Of a DNA stretch of 64,000 nucleotides, positions 10,317-21,468 are shown in pieces. Both the position numbers and the translations under genes were made by a program. The first letter of the stretch is position 1; each line of letters starts with the position of its first letter. Source of the DNA: Haemaphysalis longicornis (taxonomy: Eukaryota; Arthropoda; Arachnida; Ixodida; Ixodidae); NCBI GenBank assembly GCA_013339765.2, contig CM023454.1, positions 147,373,603-147,437,602 of the forward strand. Reading direction: 5' to 3'. Below the pieces are notes generated by a model that did not search any database, had not been told where the DNA came from, and saw only the letters and a list, made by a program, of their open reading frames with translations.

Positions 10317-12252
10317 AGGGGTCCTGAAATCCCTTCCGCCGATGCATGGATGTACATGTACCAAATAAAGCAATGTATTTGCAATCTCCTCCCGCAAGAA
10401 TTTTGTTAAAGCGATGAGTATTAGCTGAGAAATAGTAAATCAAAAACCGCGCATTATCGTCGCTCCGCGTTTCCTCCTCCTTTCGACTTACTCTCCGCTG
10501 TTACAGTGCCTAGAATTAGCTGTTGACGGCGCGCGAGCTTTGCCTCCCATGATGCTGCGCTCCGCAGCGGTGACGTACTTCCGCTATTGCGCTGCTACTG
10601 TCGTCTGCTACGGGCAAGCTTTGTTGACACCATGAATTCCGCACTTCGCTCAAGGCTGGAAAACCGAACGAAAAATCTGGCCGCATGTGTGCGGCGGCCT
10701 CGCCTTCGTGTGTGTCTCCTCTTCTGTGTCCCGTCTCTAGCGCTACTTACGATGAATCAAAACCAACTAGCCCAACTGTCAATTTTATTGGCCTCGCCTT
10801 GCCCTTTCGCGGTGTTCGTTGGTGCAGTTGCTATCGGTGGCACGTGACTTTTTATCGGCGGCGAACTCGCAGCCGTACGGGGAAGATCGTGCGCTCGTTC
10901 CCTTTGATGCACCGACACTGTTTATCCAAAAAGTGCCGTATCAGATGTGGCCCCGCTGGTGCCGGGTCTTATTTTGCGGCGGTCGTAATTCCTGCCGGCG
11001 GCATGTGAAAAAGACATTTTAAATCGATACAGAACCCGTGCACAAAACCCTTCAATCATGTGACCAGTTCAGCTTGGGGCGACGCGTGGTGGAGAGCGGC
11101 AACGTTGGCAAAGCATGCTCCACCGCGGCTGCCGCGGCTCTGAGCTTTCTAGCGCTGGAGCGAGCGCCACTTCTTTGAGAATCTCAAACATCGGTTGCCT
11201 TGACAACAAGGCACAAACCACTGTAGAACTCAGTTACGGTTGCGTGTTCCCGGTTCAGCTCGGGGCCCCACCTCGCGACATGTGGGCACTGCAGGCGTAC
11301 CACCCACTCCCATTGGGAAGTGCGAGATGCGTTTGACATTACAGGAGGCGATGGTGTGTGTGTGTGTTGTGGACGTCTTTGTTTCGCGATGCAATGCGAC
11401 ATTGTGCTTCTGCGGGTGGATAGTGCTTCCCATGGTCTGCGTTATCTTTCTCGAGCGACGTACGACTCAACTTCGCATGGGGTATGTGCAGTGTGCGTGG
11501 CTAAAAGCCATCTCGGCTTGTGCGCCGGAGTTAAGTGACTTGCTGTTCGTCCCACTGATCTCCACTTGTTCGTCCCCGCAAACCGCGCGCGAGGTGAGTG
11601 CCGAATTTACGACGGGCAGGAGGAGGCAACCCATCGTCTTTCAATCGCGGTTCAGACTTGCAACGCATGTTGTGACATTGTGTTCGTTCGAAACCCATCT
11701 CTGGATTGTTTTGAAGTAGAATAAAATGTATCCGTCAAACCCGGGCATTCGGCTCAGGGCGTTCTCTGCGATTGCACGAAAGAAGTGCCACGGGGCTTCA
11801 ACGCTTTCTTTAGGGAACGTACTCAGGTAAGGGAATATCCATGTCGTGTTATGGCCGTGCTGCATTTAATACAAACGGTTAAACGTTGTTTACACTTGTT
11901 TCGTTTGTCGTAAAATGTCCAAGCACTCCGGCACTCCGCCGGCAGATCAGCCGGCGAGCCGACGCTGAGCAGACGACTCATCTCTTTGCCGGAAGTGCGT
12001 GAAAAAGCCGCCCAATAGCAGGATGTCTAGCTCATGACGAACATCTGGGAATCGATGATGTAGACATGTGAAGATGGCGGCGTCCAAAAACACGAAGGAA
12101 AGGGTGAGAAAAAAGCGACAAACTTTGCAACAAAAGTGTGAGCTTTCCGCTGCGCGTACAAGAGTAATACTTGGCACAGATGACGTTGACGACCCAATCT
12201 AACGATTGCGCTAGTTCATTTAGTGTGCTCAAAAACGCCTTTCAGGGCCCCT
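10317..12252. mobile_element. TTAA-flanked TIR element, family A copy 2
   Basis: TTAA occurs at 10313-10316 and 12253-12256, with ends AGGGGTCCTGAAAT and TTTCAGGGCCCCT. It is in direct orientation and high similarity to 7590-9458. Differences include a short insertion at about 10504-10525 (AGTGCCTAGAATTAG with a CTGTT repeat), an extra block at 10695-10790, and an extra CCCACTGATCTCCACTT at about 11552-11570. These indels give the relative history of the two copies. Confidence 0.7.
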
Positions 12253-12256
12253 TTAA

Positions 12257-13933
12257 AGGAGTACTGACACGAAATTTCTCGCTTTCAGTTTTTATGCTGT
12301 AAAGAATACCTATTGGCCCTGTAATTACGAAAATCGAACCGAAAGCCGTCAGCCGCCAACACAGAATTAATTATAGCACGTTTATTGCAACCAATTTCAA
12401 ATTTGGTCGCCGCGCGGGAAAATGGCCGTTCGAAGGCCAGTCTGCAAGCGGGCAGCCTTACGTCACGGTCTCATCCGTGACGTCAGGGACGTTTTTCTAT
12501 ACATACATACATAAGTGGTTCAAGAGAAAAGGAAAGGAAATGCACTGGGGATATTATTGAGCCCAGCTGGGGGCTCACCTGCATACAACCCAGTGCGGGG
12601 GGAGGGGGAGAAGGAGGGGGATGAAAGATTAGAGGAGAAAAGGGGTGATGAAAGAGATGGACGTTTTTCTTTCCTCCATGCGTTCGCCGCATCGTCTGCT
12701 ACGATTGCACATGGTCCGCGACTCGCCCGCGCAGTCGACATGTCGTCTGAATCTTCAGACTCGGATGAGTCACTGCCACCCGACAGACAGAACAACTTTA
12801 TTTGGCCAGGCGATTAGGCCGGCGATGTCTTTGCCGTCGTCCGTTTTTTAATATCACTGCGGCTCGAACCGGCGCAGACCGTGATAGCAACAGCTTGTCG
12901 CCACTCTTCTAGTCAATCTGATCACGAAAAAGAAGCTCTACATGCGAGAAACTAGATGTTAGTGTGTTGAAAAATCTTGCTAGGAGTTGTTATCAGCGCT
13001 GAATTTAAAAGTGGCGTTCAGATATTTGCCGCGATGGTAAGCCTACGCTGACCGGCAGCGGAGGTTCGGCGCTCCGACCCAGCACTGTCGGCACCACGGT
13101 GCGGCGAGCGGCCGAAAGATGGCGCCACCTGCGCGCTAGAATCAAAACAGGCCGCGGCAGATGTCTTGGTCACCGATCGCAGAAACGGAAATTATTGCCA
13201 AAATAAAGCTGTGTAAGGGATGGTCACTCGCAGTTGTACAGATACCAGCGATCAAATAGTCGCCACGATACTAAGTTCCCAACACCCAAGGTGACCCGTG
13301 CAACCCCGAGCCCGCTGGCTTGGGCGACAGTTCTTGCGGCCGCCGGCGTGCACGAACTCCACGAAGTCCACATTTAGCGCTGCATGTCGTCGCGTGGAAA
13401 ATAATGCATCTTGGCGTCGTCGTCGATTTGCTCGGGCAGGCTTCCACGAGCAGTACTTCGCATACCGCGCGCTTGCCATAGCACAACTTGGGCGAGCTCG
13501 GCGACGCGCACCGCCGCGTCGCCGCGGTGCCCGTCGACATCGCGCACTGTCGAACACCATGCGCCGGCAACGAACTGAAGAGCAAAGACGTCGAACACGC
13601 AACGTTTACAAGATTGCTCACACAGCTACGCCCACGTCTCCTGCCCAAACGAATACCACCGACAACAGCAGCGCAGGATATCGTTTCCGGTTCTGAAAAC
13701 GACTATATGACGTCACCCTGAACCGGCCAGACACGTAGGCCAATGTTTCGGCACGCCGAAAGCGATTTCTCTAGTGCTGCCGATTTGTGGAAGCTCGCGG
13801 CCTGGACAATCAAATCGATTTTAGATGTGATTCCGGCCTCGGATCGCTGCAAAAATTTCTGTGAGGCATCTGTACAAACTACTGAAGCCAATTATATCAT
13901 TTTTAGGTATCAAAATTTGGTGTCAGTACTCCT
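12257..13933. mobile_element. TTAA-flanked THAP-bearing element (Kolobok-like)
   Basis: TTAA occurs at 12253-12256 and 13934-13937. The left end AGGAGTACTGACACGAAATTT mirrors the right end AAATTTGGTGTCAGTACTCCT over about 20 bp. A ruined THAP zinc-finger reading frame lies inside on the minus strand (13260-13475). THAP domains with TTAA target duplications and 5'-AG ends are diagnostic of Kolobok transposons, so this element anchors the identity of the TTAA elements around it. A short (CATA)n occurs near 12500. Confidence 0.65.
13260..13475 (-). pseudogene. Decayed THAP domain of a Kolobok-like transposase
   Basis: Spread over three minus-strand frames are KYC, then S-V/W-EACPSKSTTT, a YFPRDDMQR block, and VDFVEFVHAGGRKNCRPSQR followed by ARGCTGH. 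In order these give the THAP C2CH pattern: C-x(n)-C, the 'F.R' strand, a W/V-x-x-F helix, 'GRKNW.PSQ.A.VCS.HF', with Trp changed to Cys and the last Cys-Ser changed to Cys-Thr. The need to hop frames shows it is a pseudogene. In a live element this domain binds the transposon ends. Confidence 0.55.
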
Positions 13934-13937
13934 TTAA

Positions 13938-14196
13938 GAAAGTAGATACTTCGTGATCACATGTGACTGCATTTTTCTTTTATTGGAGAACCACGAAGGA
14001 AATGGAACAGGTTCAAGTAAAGCAGTGTTACCGCGAACGCCCATTGGGCGAAAACCGACGTTGCTGTCCGGCACAGAAAATGGTCGCCGATGTAAAGAGG
14101 GAATAACTCACGTGGGAGTTGAACGCGGGCCTGCGAGTAAAAACAGAGGCCTAGTGCACCCCAAAGCGCCGGTGCAGTCCCCCTTTTTGTTGCTGT
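13938..14196. other. Spacer between two TTAA elements
   Basis: This is 260 bp of unassigned DNA between the right TTAA of the THAP-bearing element and the left TTAA of the next one. No repeat ends or coding signal are seen. Confidence 0.4.
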
Positions 14197-14200
14197 TTAA

Positions 14201-15295
14201 AGGGGCCATGCAGGCACAATACAAGTTTGTTCTAATCAAAAGATGCCGCGCTTTATAGTGCCCCCAGCGGTTGTCCGGCAGCAAACGATGCCGTATTCAC
14301 TGAAAAAATTACTTATTTAGGTCAAAATTCTGATTCTCCCGCCAAATCGTGTTCCGTAATGTCTGCAACGACGTAACAAGAGTAGGTCTTTAAGCAAACG
14401 CTAGTGCACCATTCAGCTCTGCAGCGGACTGCGGAGGCTTGTTTACCGTCTGTCCCCCTAGATGGCGCCCCCATACTGCGCCGACACCGTTGCCCGCTAG
14501 CTTTGCTTTGTTTTTACCGTATTTGCACCTGGCTTGTTTTGGTGATGGTAGGTAGTAACCGTTTTGTGAAACATGGAGTATGCTCGACAAGCAGGGTCAC
14601 GTAAGACAATGTCGCTTACGTTAATCGGTCAGTGTAGTGTGAGAAACGCCAAAGCGCAGGACTGCTGCGCAGCTATAAGCAGCAGCCATAAGAAGAAGTT
14701 GGTGCGCGCTGTACCAAAGCAGTACGCACTGGCCTATGCTTACGGGCACTTTCGTAGCTTCCATAGCTTCCGTTGTTTCCACCATTGTTGCTGCTATAAA
14801 GTGAGTATGCATTACATTTAAGCGAAAATAGCTCGTTCTGCAAGCGGATAAGCCGTGCGTAACTTGCGTTTGCTTTTGCCGGCCTCAGCTAATCGCACGG
14901 TCGTACATATGTCATCGTATGTTCAGTGCGGGTGCTGAGCACGAGGAAGCGGGTTCGATTCCCGACCGCGGCGGCCGCTTTTCTGATGGAGGCGAAAAGC
15001 ATAAACGCCCTGTTGTGCGAGATTTCAGCGCACAATAAAGATACGCGAATGGCCAAAATTAATCCGGAGTCCTCCCCTACGGCGCTCCTCATCGCCTGCG
15101 TTGCGCCGGCGCGTTAAACCACACCATCAGTAAAATCAATGTTCTAGTACAAGAAATGATGGTCACGCGGCCATATCGCCTTTTTTGCTAATTATGTTGC
15201 CTATTTGAGCGAAGCTTACGTTAAAAGTTGTGCCAGTGTGATTACGAGGGAGTCTTCCGAACGAACCAAAAGTTCGTTTTGTCTGCATGGCCCCT
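14201..15295. mobile_element. TTAA-flanked TIR element, family C
   Basis: TTAA occurs at 14197-14200 and 15296-15299. The left end AGGGGCCATGCAGGCA matches the reverse complement of the right end (AGGGGCCATGCAGACA). It contains a 5'-truncated tRNA-SINE at 14921-15120, which probably inserted later. No transposase is readable. Confidence 0.65.
14921..15120 (+). mobile_element. tRNA-derived SINE (5'-eroded)
   Basis: It has a tRNA-like head ending in GGGTTCGATTCCCGACCGCG (a perfect B box, GGTTCGATTCC). The body reads TTTCTGATGGAGGCGAAAAG, then a GAGATTTC.GCGCA block, AAAATTAATCCGGAGTCCTC, and a CGGCGCGTTAAACC terminus. The A box is degraded. It has the same architecture as the SINEs at 36897 and 56317. 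Confidence 0.75.
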
Positions 15296-15299
15296 TTAA

Positions 15300-16675
15300 G
15301 TTCGCGCTTAAATTTCCACGATGCGTGTTCACGAACTACGTCGTCTCTCCATTTTACCCAAAGCTCCGTCGAAGCTCAGTGAAAATTGCCCGCGGCATTT
15401 AGCCAGACTTAGCCGCTGCAGTCAGTAAAGATGTCGTATTTTCGGCACCAAACAAATTATCCCAGCTAAGCAAAAGAAGCAACCCTGTCCGCAAAGAAAA
15501 AACCGAGTGCAGTACTAAGCATAGGAAAAAAAATTTACTGAATGCGAAATCGTCGTTTCCGCCGTTTTTCTTTCCTGCCTAATCGCGTGCGGCGCCGGTC
15601 CCGAGCTTCCTTCCTTCCACGGGGCCGATGCGACGCGCTGCGGCCGCTCAAGCGCCACCTCCTTCCGAGCCTGGCGCAGTGAGCGCGGTACAGGCGGTTC
15701 GCGCGCGCTGTTCTCCCTCGTCCCGAGCCGGCGGCCGCAGCAGTGGCAGTGCAGCGATTACGTAAACGTGCCAGCGTCAAACGGCGTTAACTGCTCACGG
15801 CGCGAAAAGCAAACTGGGTTGTGCCGACTCAACGCCTTCGGGCCGAACGCAACTGCGACAGCGCATGCGTAGAGCTGCAGCCGCGCGGTGTTGGCGTTGA
15901 CATCCTGAGTGGCACTGTTTGTGGCACAAGTTTGCTCGCCGGCCGTGTCGGACCAGTGCTCGTAGTGCTCGTCTCGTGGACCTGCCCTCTTGCGAGGAAA
16001 CCCTCTATCACTTCCGTCTCTCTATTTGCTCGGCGCCGAGCGGATAGAGAGACGGAAGTGGGCAGGTCCACGGAACGCGCACTGGTCCGACACGGCCGGC
16101 GAATACCGTCCCAAATGCGAACGAACCGTTACTGATCGGGGCTCAGGCCGAACCTACGCTTGTCGCTGCAGGACCGCTCAAGCAACGAAAGTGCGCCAGC
16201 GCAGTCGGCCGCGAGAATGGCCGCAGCCCAGGTGTCATGCAGCCTTTCTGCAAACAGCGCTCCTGCAGCTTGTGTTGGGGGCGCGGAAAAGGAACCTCAG
16301 CAGGGGGAAATATAGCGGTTCGACGGTACGAGAATTACCCACAACGCATCGCGTCGCCAGAGCTCCTGCATAGCCCCTGCTGCAGGTTCGCGGAGGGAAC
16401 TACCCAAAACGCAACTGCTTCGGGTTAGCTTTTCTTCTGCCTCAGCCACATACTCACTTACCTTTAGAGCTTCCTTTTACAAATCTAGGCTGAAGCAGTG
16501 GAACGACCAAAACATAAGCGCGGTGAAATCGGCGATACACGGGAACGGGATGGCGTTTAGGGTACGTATACCACTACGGGTGTGCGCGAATGAGCACACA
16601 GCCTGGTCACGCATTGAGCGTGCTCATCGACATTACAAGACAGTACCGCTCCCTGCGTCCCTCTTTGTTTCACAA
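15300..16675. other. GC-rich unassigned region
   Basis: No supported gene is seen. The region contains a large imperfect palindrome (15935-16103, listed separately) and CpG-rich blocks near 15.55-15.9 kb that would suit a promoter, but no exon can be shown. Confidence 0.4.
15935..16103. repeat. Large imperfect palindrome
   Basis: The left arm CTCGCCGGCCGTGTCGGACC, then GTGGACCTGCCC, ACTTCCGTCTCTCTAT and GCTCGG is mirrored by CCGAGC, ATAGAGAGACGGAAGT, GGGCAGGTCCAC, and GGTCCGACACGGCCGGCGA. The centre is GGCGCC at about 16032-16037. The left arm has two extra blocks (about 15 and 20 bp), so the hairpin would carry bulges. Confidence 0.85.
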
Positions 16676-16862
16676 GCCGCGGTGGTTCAGTGGCGAAGGC
16701 GGAGTCGCGCTGCTGGGCCTAAGGACGCGGGTTCGACCCCGGCCACGGTGGCTGTTCGTCATCCCCCTGCTGGCGGAAAGCAAAAGCGCCCGTGCGTCCA
16801 GATTTCGGCGGTGGAAACTCACCTGGGGAGCCCCTTCCACTAGCTACGGCGCGCCTCACCGT
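16676..16862 (+). mobile_element. tRNA-derived SINE
   Basis: The head GCCGCGGTGGTTCAGTGGCG has an A-box-like TGGTTCAGTGG, and the B box is GGGTTCGACCCC. The body contains GGCGGAAAGCAAAAGCGCCC and ends in CTACGGCGCGCCTCA. It lacks the CAAT tail and appears old. Confidence 0.75.
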
Positions 16863-17109
16863 CCACACGTAGGTTCGGAGCGTGAAACCACATAATTGAA
16901 TCATCAACCCTTCTTGTTTCAGTGTGGCACGAGCGACCACAGCAAATATAAGGCTCTGAAGCCCCCCGCAAGAGCGAACGAACGCTCAGCGGCGATGGAG
17001 GAGGACGCGTGATGCTATACTCGGTGACAACTTAAGAACGGGGCACCGGAAGTTGCCGCTGTGCCTTATCACCGTAGCCGGATGTTTCTCCGCGCGGCGC
17101 AAGTAGGGC

Positions 17110-17643
17110 GTTACTGGGAATATTTTGAGCATGGCGTGAGCCGTTCCCGTGATTTTTTTTTACTTAATATGCTTATAAACGACTCCAGTGACGAAAAACA
17201 AACTGCGTGAGACAAGGCAGACGATATCACGCATTCATAGCAAACCCCTTTCAAAAACGCGCGCGCACTGATGTCACGGGTCCGGCGCTTGGCGGAGTGA
17301 TACACTACATGGGGTGGTGCCGTTCTTGAGTTGTAAACCCGAGTATAGCACGCGAGGCGACGAGAGTCGCGTGCGTTGCCCCGCGCGCGAATGTGCACGG
17401 CCGACGTGATCAGCGACCGATTCTGGTCAAGAGGTCCAACGAGGTCAAGAGGTCCTAATTTGGGTCAAGAGGTCCAACGAGCCTTGCTTTTTAAAGCAAA
17501 GCTTTCTACCTCTACTTAGCCAAGGGTTCTTTCGTGGCGTTCGGGACAAGCAATTCACAACGCGGTTGCAGAGGGTCAGGCCTGTTATCACGGAAGCAAA
17601 GCGTAGATGGCGCGGCGAATTTACCCAGCGCATTTTAGGGGCC
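17110..17643. other. No gene seen; tandem AGAGGTCC motif
   Basis: At 17427-17481 the phrase GGTCAAGAGGTCC(AACGAG/TAATTT) repeats three times with a period of about 17-20 bp. Nothing else can be supported. Confidence 0.4.
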
Positions 17644-17647
17644 TTAA

Positions 17648-19301
17648 AGGCCAACTGCAAGCAATTTTCGACAACGTAAAAATAATGTCGCCTAATAGTA
17701 CATATAAAAAGGGTGCGAAATGCAAAATGCTGCGCTTCAAACATCAACGCGCGCGACACAAACGGCTCGCGACATGGGCGGTTTCGGAACCGAAACTGAA
17801 TAGAAAAGGCGGCCATAGCGGCGGCCGGAACGTGACGTACGTGATGGAACGGAATCGGTGCGTCAGAACCGGCGGCCGCTCAGAGCTGCCTTCAAATGCG
17901 GGTGGTACCGCCGCGTTTTTCTCTGTTATTCCCACAGGAGAACTTCCACTAACGTTTCCGCATGACAATGGAGTTAGGCGCAATTCCGGCATCCCGTTGC
18001 TATCAGTCGAGATGAAGCAGACCGCCCGACAGTAATTTTTTTTCATCATAATAACTGCCGGAGTAGCAATTTTCGGCATTGAAAGTAGAAAAAGCGGACC
18101 CTGATTTACAAAGCTACTTGCCCGTACGATTTAGAAAAGCAGCATTCGTTATAGCCGCGGCGCCTCGGCCAATACGTCGCTCTCTTTGAAGGGAACAACC
18201 GCAATGCGGGCGGCGATCAATCACTATTTCTACTATACATTATACTACAAACAGCTTCGTGAATATCGGCCCAGTATTTTTCGCCTTGCTGCACATCGAA
18301 AATCGAATTATAAAAGTGGTCTGAAACTATAAGCCAGCTTCCACAGCTAAATGATGCACCAAAGCACGAAAACATTTTCTATCTACCGCTGTTTTCTACT
18401 TTGACCAGAGACAGGTGCTGTTGAAAACATTTTACTTTCAAACAAACTAAATCTAACGCTCAAAGTAAATACTTCACTTGGAAATTGAACAAAAATCTAG
18501 TCAATTATTCAGGAGAGGAGCAGTTTCGTTAGTTTTTCGCACTTCGCGAAGACGACGGCCCGATATTTGTGCGGATGTATGTAAAAGACGCATAAATATT
18601 TATAGCCGCGTGTCCAACTCTATTTAGGCGGTCAACCTTTTGGAAAGGTCTAAAGGATGCAGTTGGCGTTGGGCCCGCCCAAATATGGCCAATATTGGAC
18701 GCGGAAGTGCACGTAGTCAAGAATTTATAAATTTTTTTTCTGCAGTAAATGCAATAGGGATGACAAATGTAAGGCAAGTGCTCGTTTCGCGCTATTTTTT
18801 TTCTTTGAGTAGAAATATTATTTTCAAAGTAAAGAGTTTTGCTAACTCCAAGGCGTTCGCAAGCGCGTGAATAGTTTGTATGCTGCTAATCTCTTTTCTT
18901 CTTTTTTTTTGCACTGAAAAAAATGGCGGATATTACTGCCTATGCGGTTAGTTTAAACATGTGACGGCGGACGGCGGTACAGCGCGCTGGTGGTAGCAGA
19001 GAAACCCCGGGCGAACGCATCCCTGCGCCCGGCGGAAGCGCCCTGCAAGCCGGCGGAGAAGCGCAAGCTTCACGGGACAGGTTCCCCCTACCCTCCGTCA
19101 ACAGGCCGCTCGGAACTTGTTTCGGCGACTCTCCGCCAGGTGCAAACGTCGTCTGCTCGGAGGTACTTTGAACGGCGGTACCTAGCACTCTCTGTGATTA
19201 CCAAGCTAAGGACTACCAAGCTCTGTGATTACCAAGCTAAGTTATTTTAAGAGCATAGACTACTTATTTGGACAAAGAAAAAATTTGAGTGCAGTTGGCC
19301 T
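17648..19301. mobile_element. TTAA-flanked TIR element, family D
   Basis: TTAA occurs at 17644-17647 and 19302-19305. The left end AGGCCAACTGCAAGCAATTTT matches the right end read in reverse (AGGCCAACTGCACTCAAATTT). The interior is AT-rich with no readable transposase. It has the same AGG start as the other TTAA elements. Confidence 0.65.
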
Positions 19302-19465
19302 TTAACCCAGCGTTTCCCGCGCGCTCACGCCGGCGGGCCAGTCGGCGCTACCCGGCTTGTCGTCTGCTTTAGCGACGGGTTGTTTTGGGCCTGTTTTGGT
19401 GCAGCTTCGCGTCCATTGCGCGCTTCCATCGCACGCTTGATTAAATTGTTCGACAGCACCTCCTG

Positions 19466-19577
19466 GGTAACCCGGACACGATAGCAAAAGCGGACGATGA
19501 GTGTGTTAGTACTGCGTCTGTCAGCCCTATCAAGAAGAAAGAGCGTGATTATTTGTTTGAGCCCAGTGCGACGTGAT
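19466..19577 (+). CDS. Possible terminal exon of an unknown gene
   Basis: A short frame ends ...SPIKKKERDYLFEPSAT followed by TGA at 19575-19577. A polyadenylation signal AATAAA is 59 bp downstream (19636-19641). The peptide is hydrophilic, varied in composition and unlike its transposon surroundings. The 5' boundary is uncertain: a CAG precedes it at about 19465, but the pyrimidine tract is poor. I do not recognise the protein; it could also be the end of a transposase. Confidence 0.25.
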
Positions 19578-19635
19578 GAAATTTGTACTGTGACGTCGTC
19601 CAGTGTTCATGTATATATGCGTGTATTCGTCTGCT

Positions 19636-19641
19636 AATAAA
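19636..19641 (+). promoter_or_regulatory. Polyadenylation signal AATAAA
   Basis: Canonical AATAAA followed about 45 bp later by GT-rich sequence (TTTGTGTGTGCTGACTC), as expected for a eukaryotic 3' end. It pairs with the possible terminal exon upstream. Confidence 0.4.
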
Positions 19642-19689
19642 ACTGTTGGAAAGGGCGCTTTGTGTGTGCTGACTCGCTTGTCCCGTTTT

Positions 19690-20760
19690 TCTAGCGCTTC
19701 AATTCACTAGCATTACCTTCACAACCAACGCCAAAAGAGACGGCGACCGCGGACGAGGACCACGCGATACCAATGCCGCATTGTATCGCGTACCCTTCAT
19801 GTGGCCTTCGTCTTAATTTTCGCGCAGTGAACCAAATGAGGAGCGCTTGCTCGCCTCGTAGAAAATCCTTTTCGTTCCTCTCAGAGACGCCGTACCTACA
19901 ACGCAGTACCACCGCGGAAACAATGTCAGTTGGAAGCGGTGCTAGTGCACATTTCTGGGGTGGAGACACGCCACAAAGTAGCAGCTGCAACGTGTCGCTT
20001 GCTTCGCGACAGTCTCGGCAGCGGGTGGGGGTGGCAGCCAAGCTCTCCGCACGCTCGGCAGACGACCGGTGATCGCAAGCGCGCGGTTCAGAAGCCCGGC
20101 TGCACGCCTCGAAACGCACGGCGAATGCTCGCAGCACGGATGGCTCCGAGCTCTGAAGCGCTGTTCGAGCGCCGTACACCAGGCAAGTGGCGGCACCTGC
20201 CGCGGAAAGCGTCAATCGCGCACGCGCCGTGAGAATCGCGCCAAGTTTGAAGTCAGCCCCGAGCTAGCTGCGTAACTTGGGTCCCGTCTGAGGAAGAAAT
20301 GAGGGAAGAGAAAGCGAAACACAAGCGGCCAATTCGATTTTCTCATCAACGGCTGTACAAGCCCAAAATCTCCACGAGTACAAATGAACAGCGGCTGACA
20401 CGCAATAACATCCAGACAGATTCAATGGGCACCATTATTTCTCCGGTGTGGTGGCGACCACCGTGAATCACGTGCGCACGAGCGCGCCGAGTTGGAACTC
20501 GGCCCCGTGCTAGAAGCGTCACTCCGATCCCGTCTGAGCGGCAAGGCAAGCGAGCAGTGGGTCAGCCGTTCGCTGCTGAGTGCGTAAGGTCCGAGGTTTC
20601 GCCCGCAACCCAAGCCTCCAAGCTGGCGTTGAATAAATATATGGTGAAGTTTCAAGGTCAGGCACCCTCAGGCTCAGTGCTTTCGTCGCCTAACAGCCCA
20701 GTGATAAATGAACGCAACGTTCGTTGGGTTCATAACTAAATCAACGCGGGTACTTCCGGT
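19690..20760. other. Unassigned GC-rich DNA
   Basis: Overlapping open frames on both strands reflect high GC. None has a recognisable domain, start context or splice structure. Confidence 0.4.
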
Positions 20761-20783
20761 CAAGTAGGTATACTTTGCCTCAA

Positions 20784-20815
20784 ATTTATTTATTTATTTA
20801 TTTATTTATTTATTT
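20784..20815 (+). repeat. (ATTT)n microsatellite
   Basis: About eight ATTT units. Read on the minus strand this is (AAAT)n, a common LINE 3' tail, so a minus-strand LINE end may lie just to the right. Confidence 0.9.
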
Positions 20816-20949
20816 GTAAAGCATCCTTGCTGGTGATCTTGCTCATCCTTGAGCACTTACCAAGAAAATAAGCACATGAGTGCAGTTACACTACGTTCAT
20901 TTCGAGTGAGGTGCGTATACTGTATTTTTGAAACATTCAGAAAGCGCAA

Positions 20950-21018
20950 CACTGAAAAAAACGCGAGACGAAGAAAGGGAACACAGGACGAGCGCTACTC
21001 ACAACTAAAGTTTGCTGC
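20950..21018 (-). mobile_element. Penelope-like 3' terminal fragment
   Basis: On the minus strand it reads AACTTTAGTTGTGAGTAGCG then CTCGTCCTGTGTTCCCTTTC and TTCGTCTCG followed by a T run. This resembles the TTGTTAGTGCGC...T-run layout of the element end at 3427-3530 and the fragment at 45642-45726. It is an isolated 3' fragment. Confidence 0.4.
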
Positions 21019-21468
21019 AGCATACCTACCGTATATTTGGCACCTTTTTATTCTTACGTACCTTTAACCATAAAATGTTCGAGCAACAATGCAGACGAAA
21101 CGACCACGAACAGCCGCTATTCCGAATGAACCGCAAGTGTCGGAGGAATTATTTAATGCCGCAAAACAGGAAATTCGCCCGGCGCGTTGGGAAGGTTACG
21201 CGGTCAGACGTTCGTCAAACGGTGCACCCAGCCCACAAACGCGAGAGGCAGTGCCCCACGTTTATGCAAGAGAAAATTAACAATACAAAGAAAGGCAAGG
21301 GCCTCATTGTAACAACCCTGAGTCCATCTGCCGATATGAGAAGCTACATGTCCCTCCTCGAGGCGGGCCCTTCAGTTATTTGTCGTGAGTTATACAAAGC
21401 CAGAGCTGCGACGCAGACGCAAATAACAAGGATTTGGAGACGGCCTCACAGAGAAAGGCCGCCGTGAT

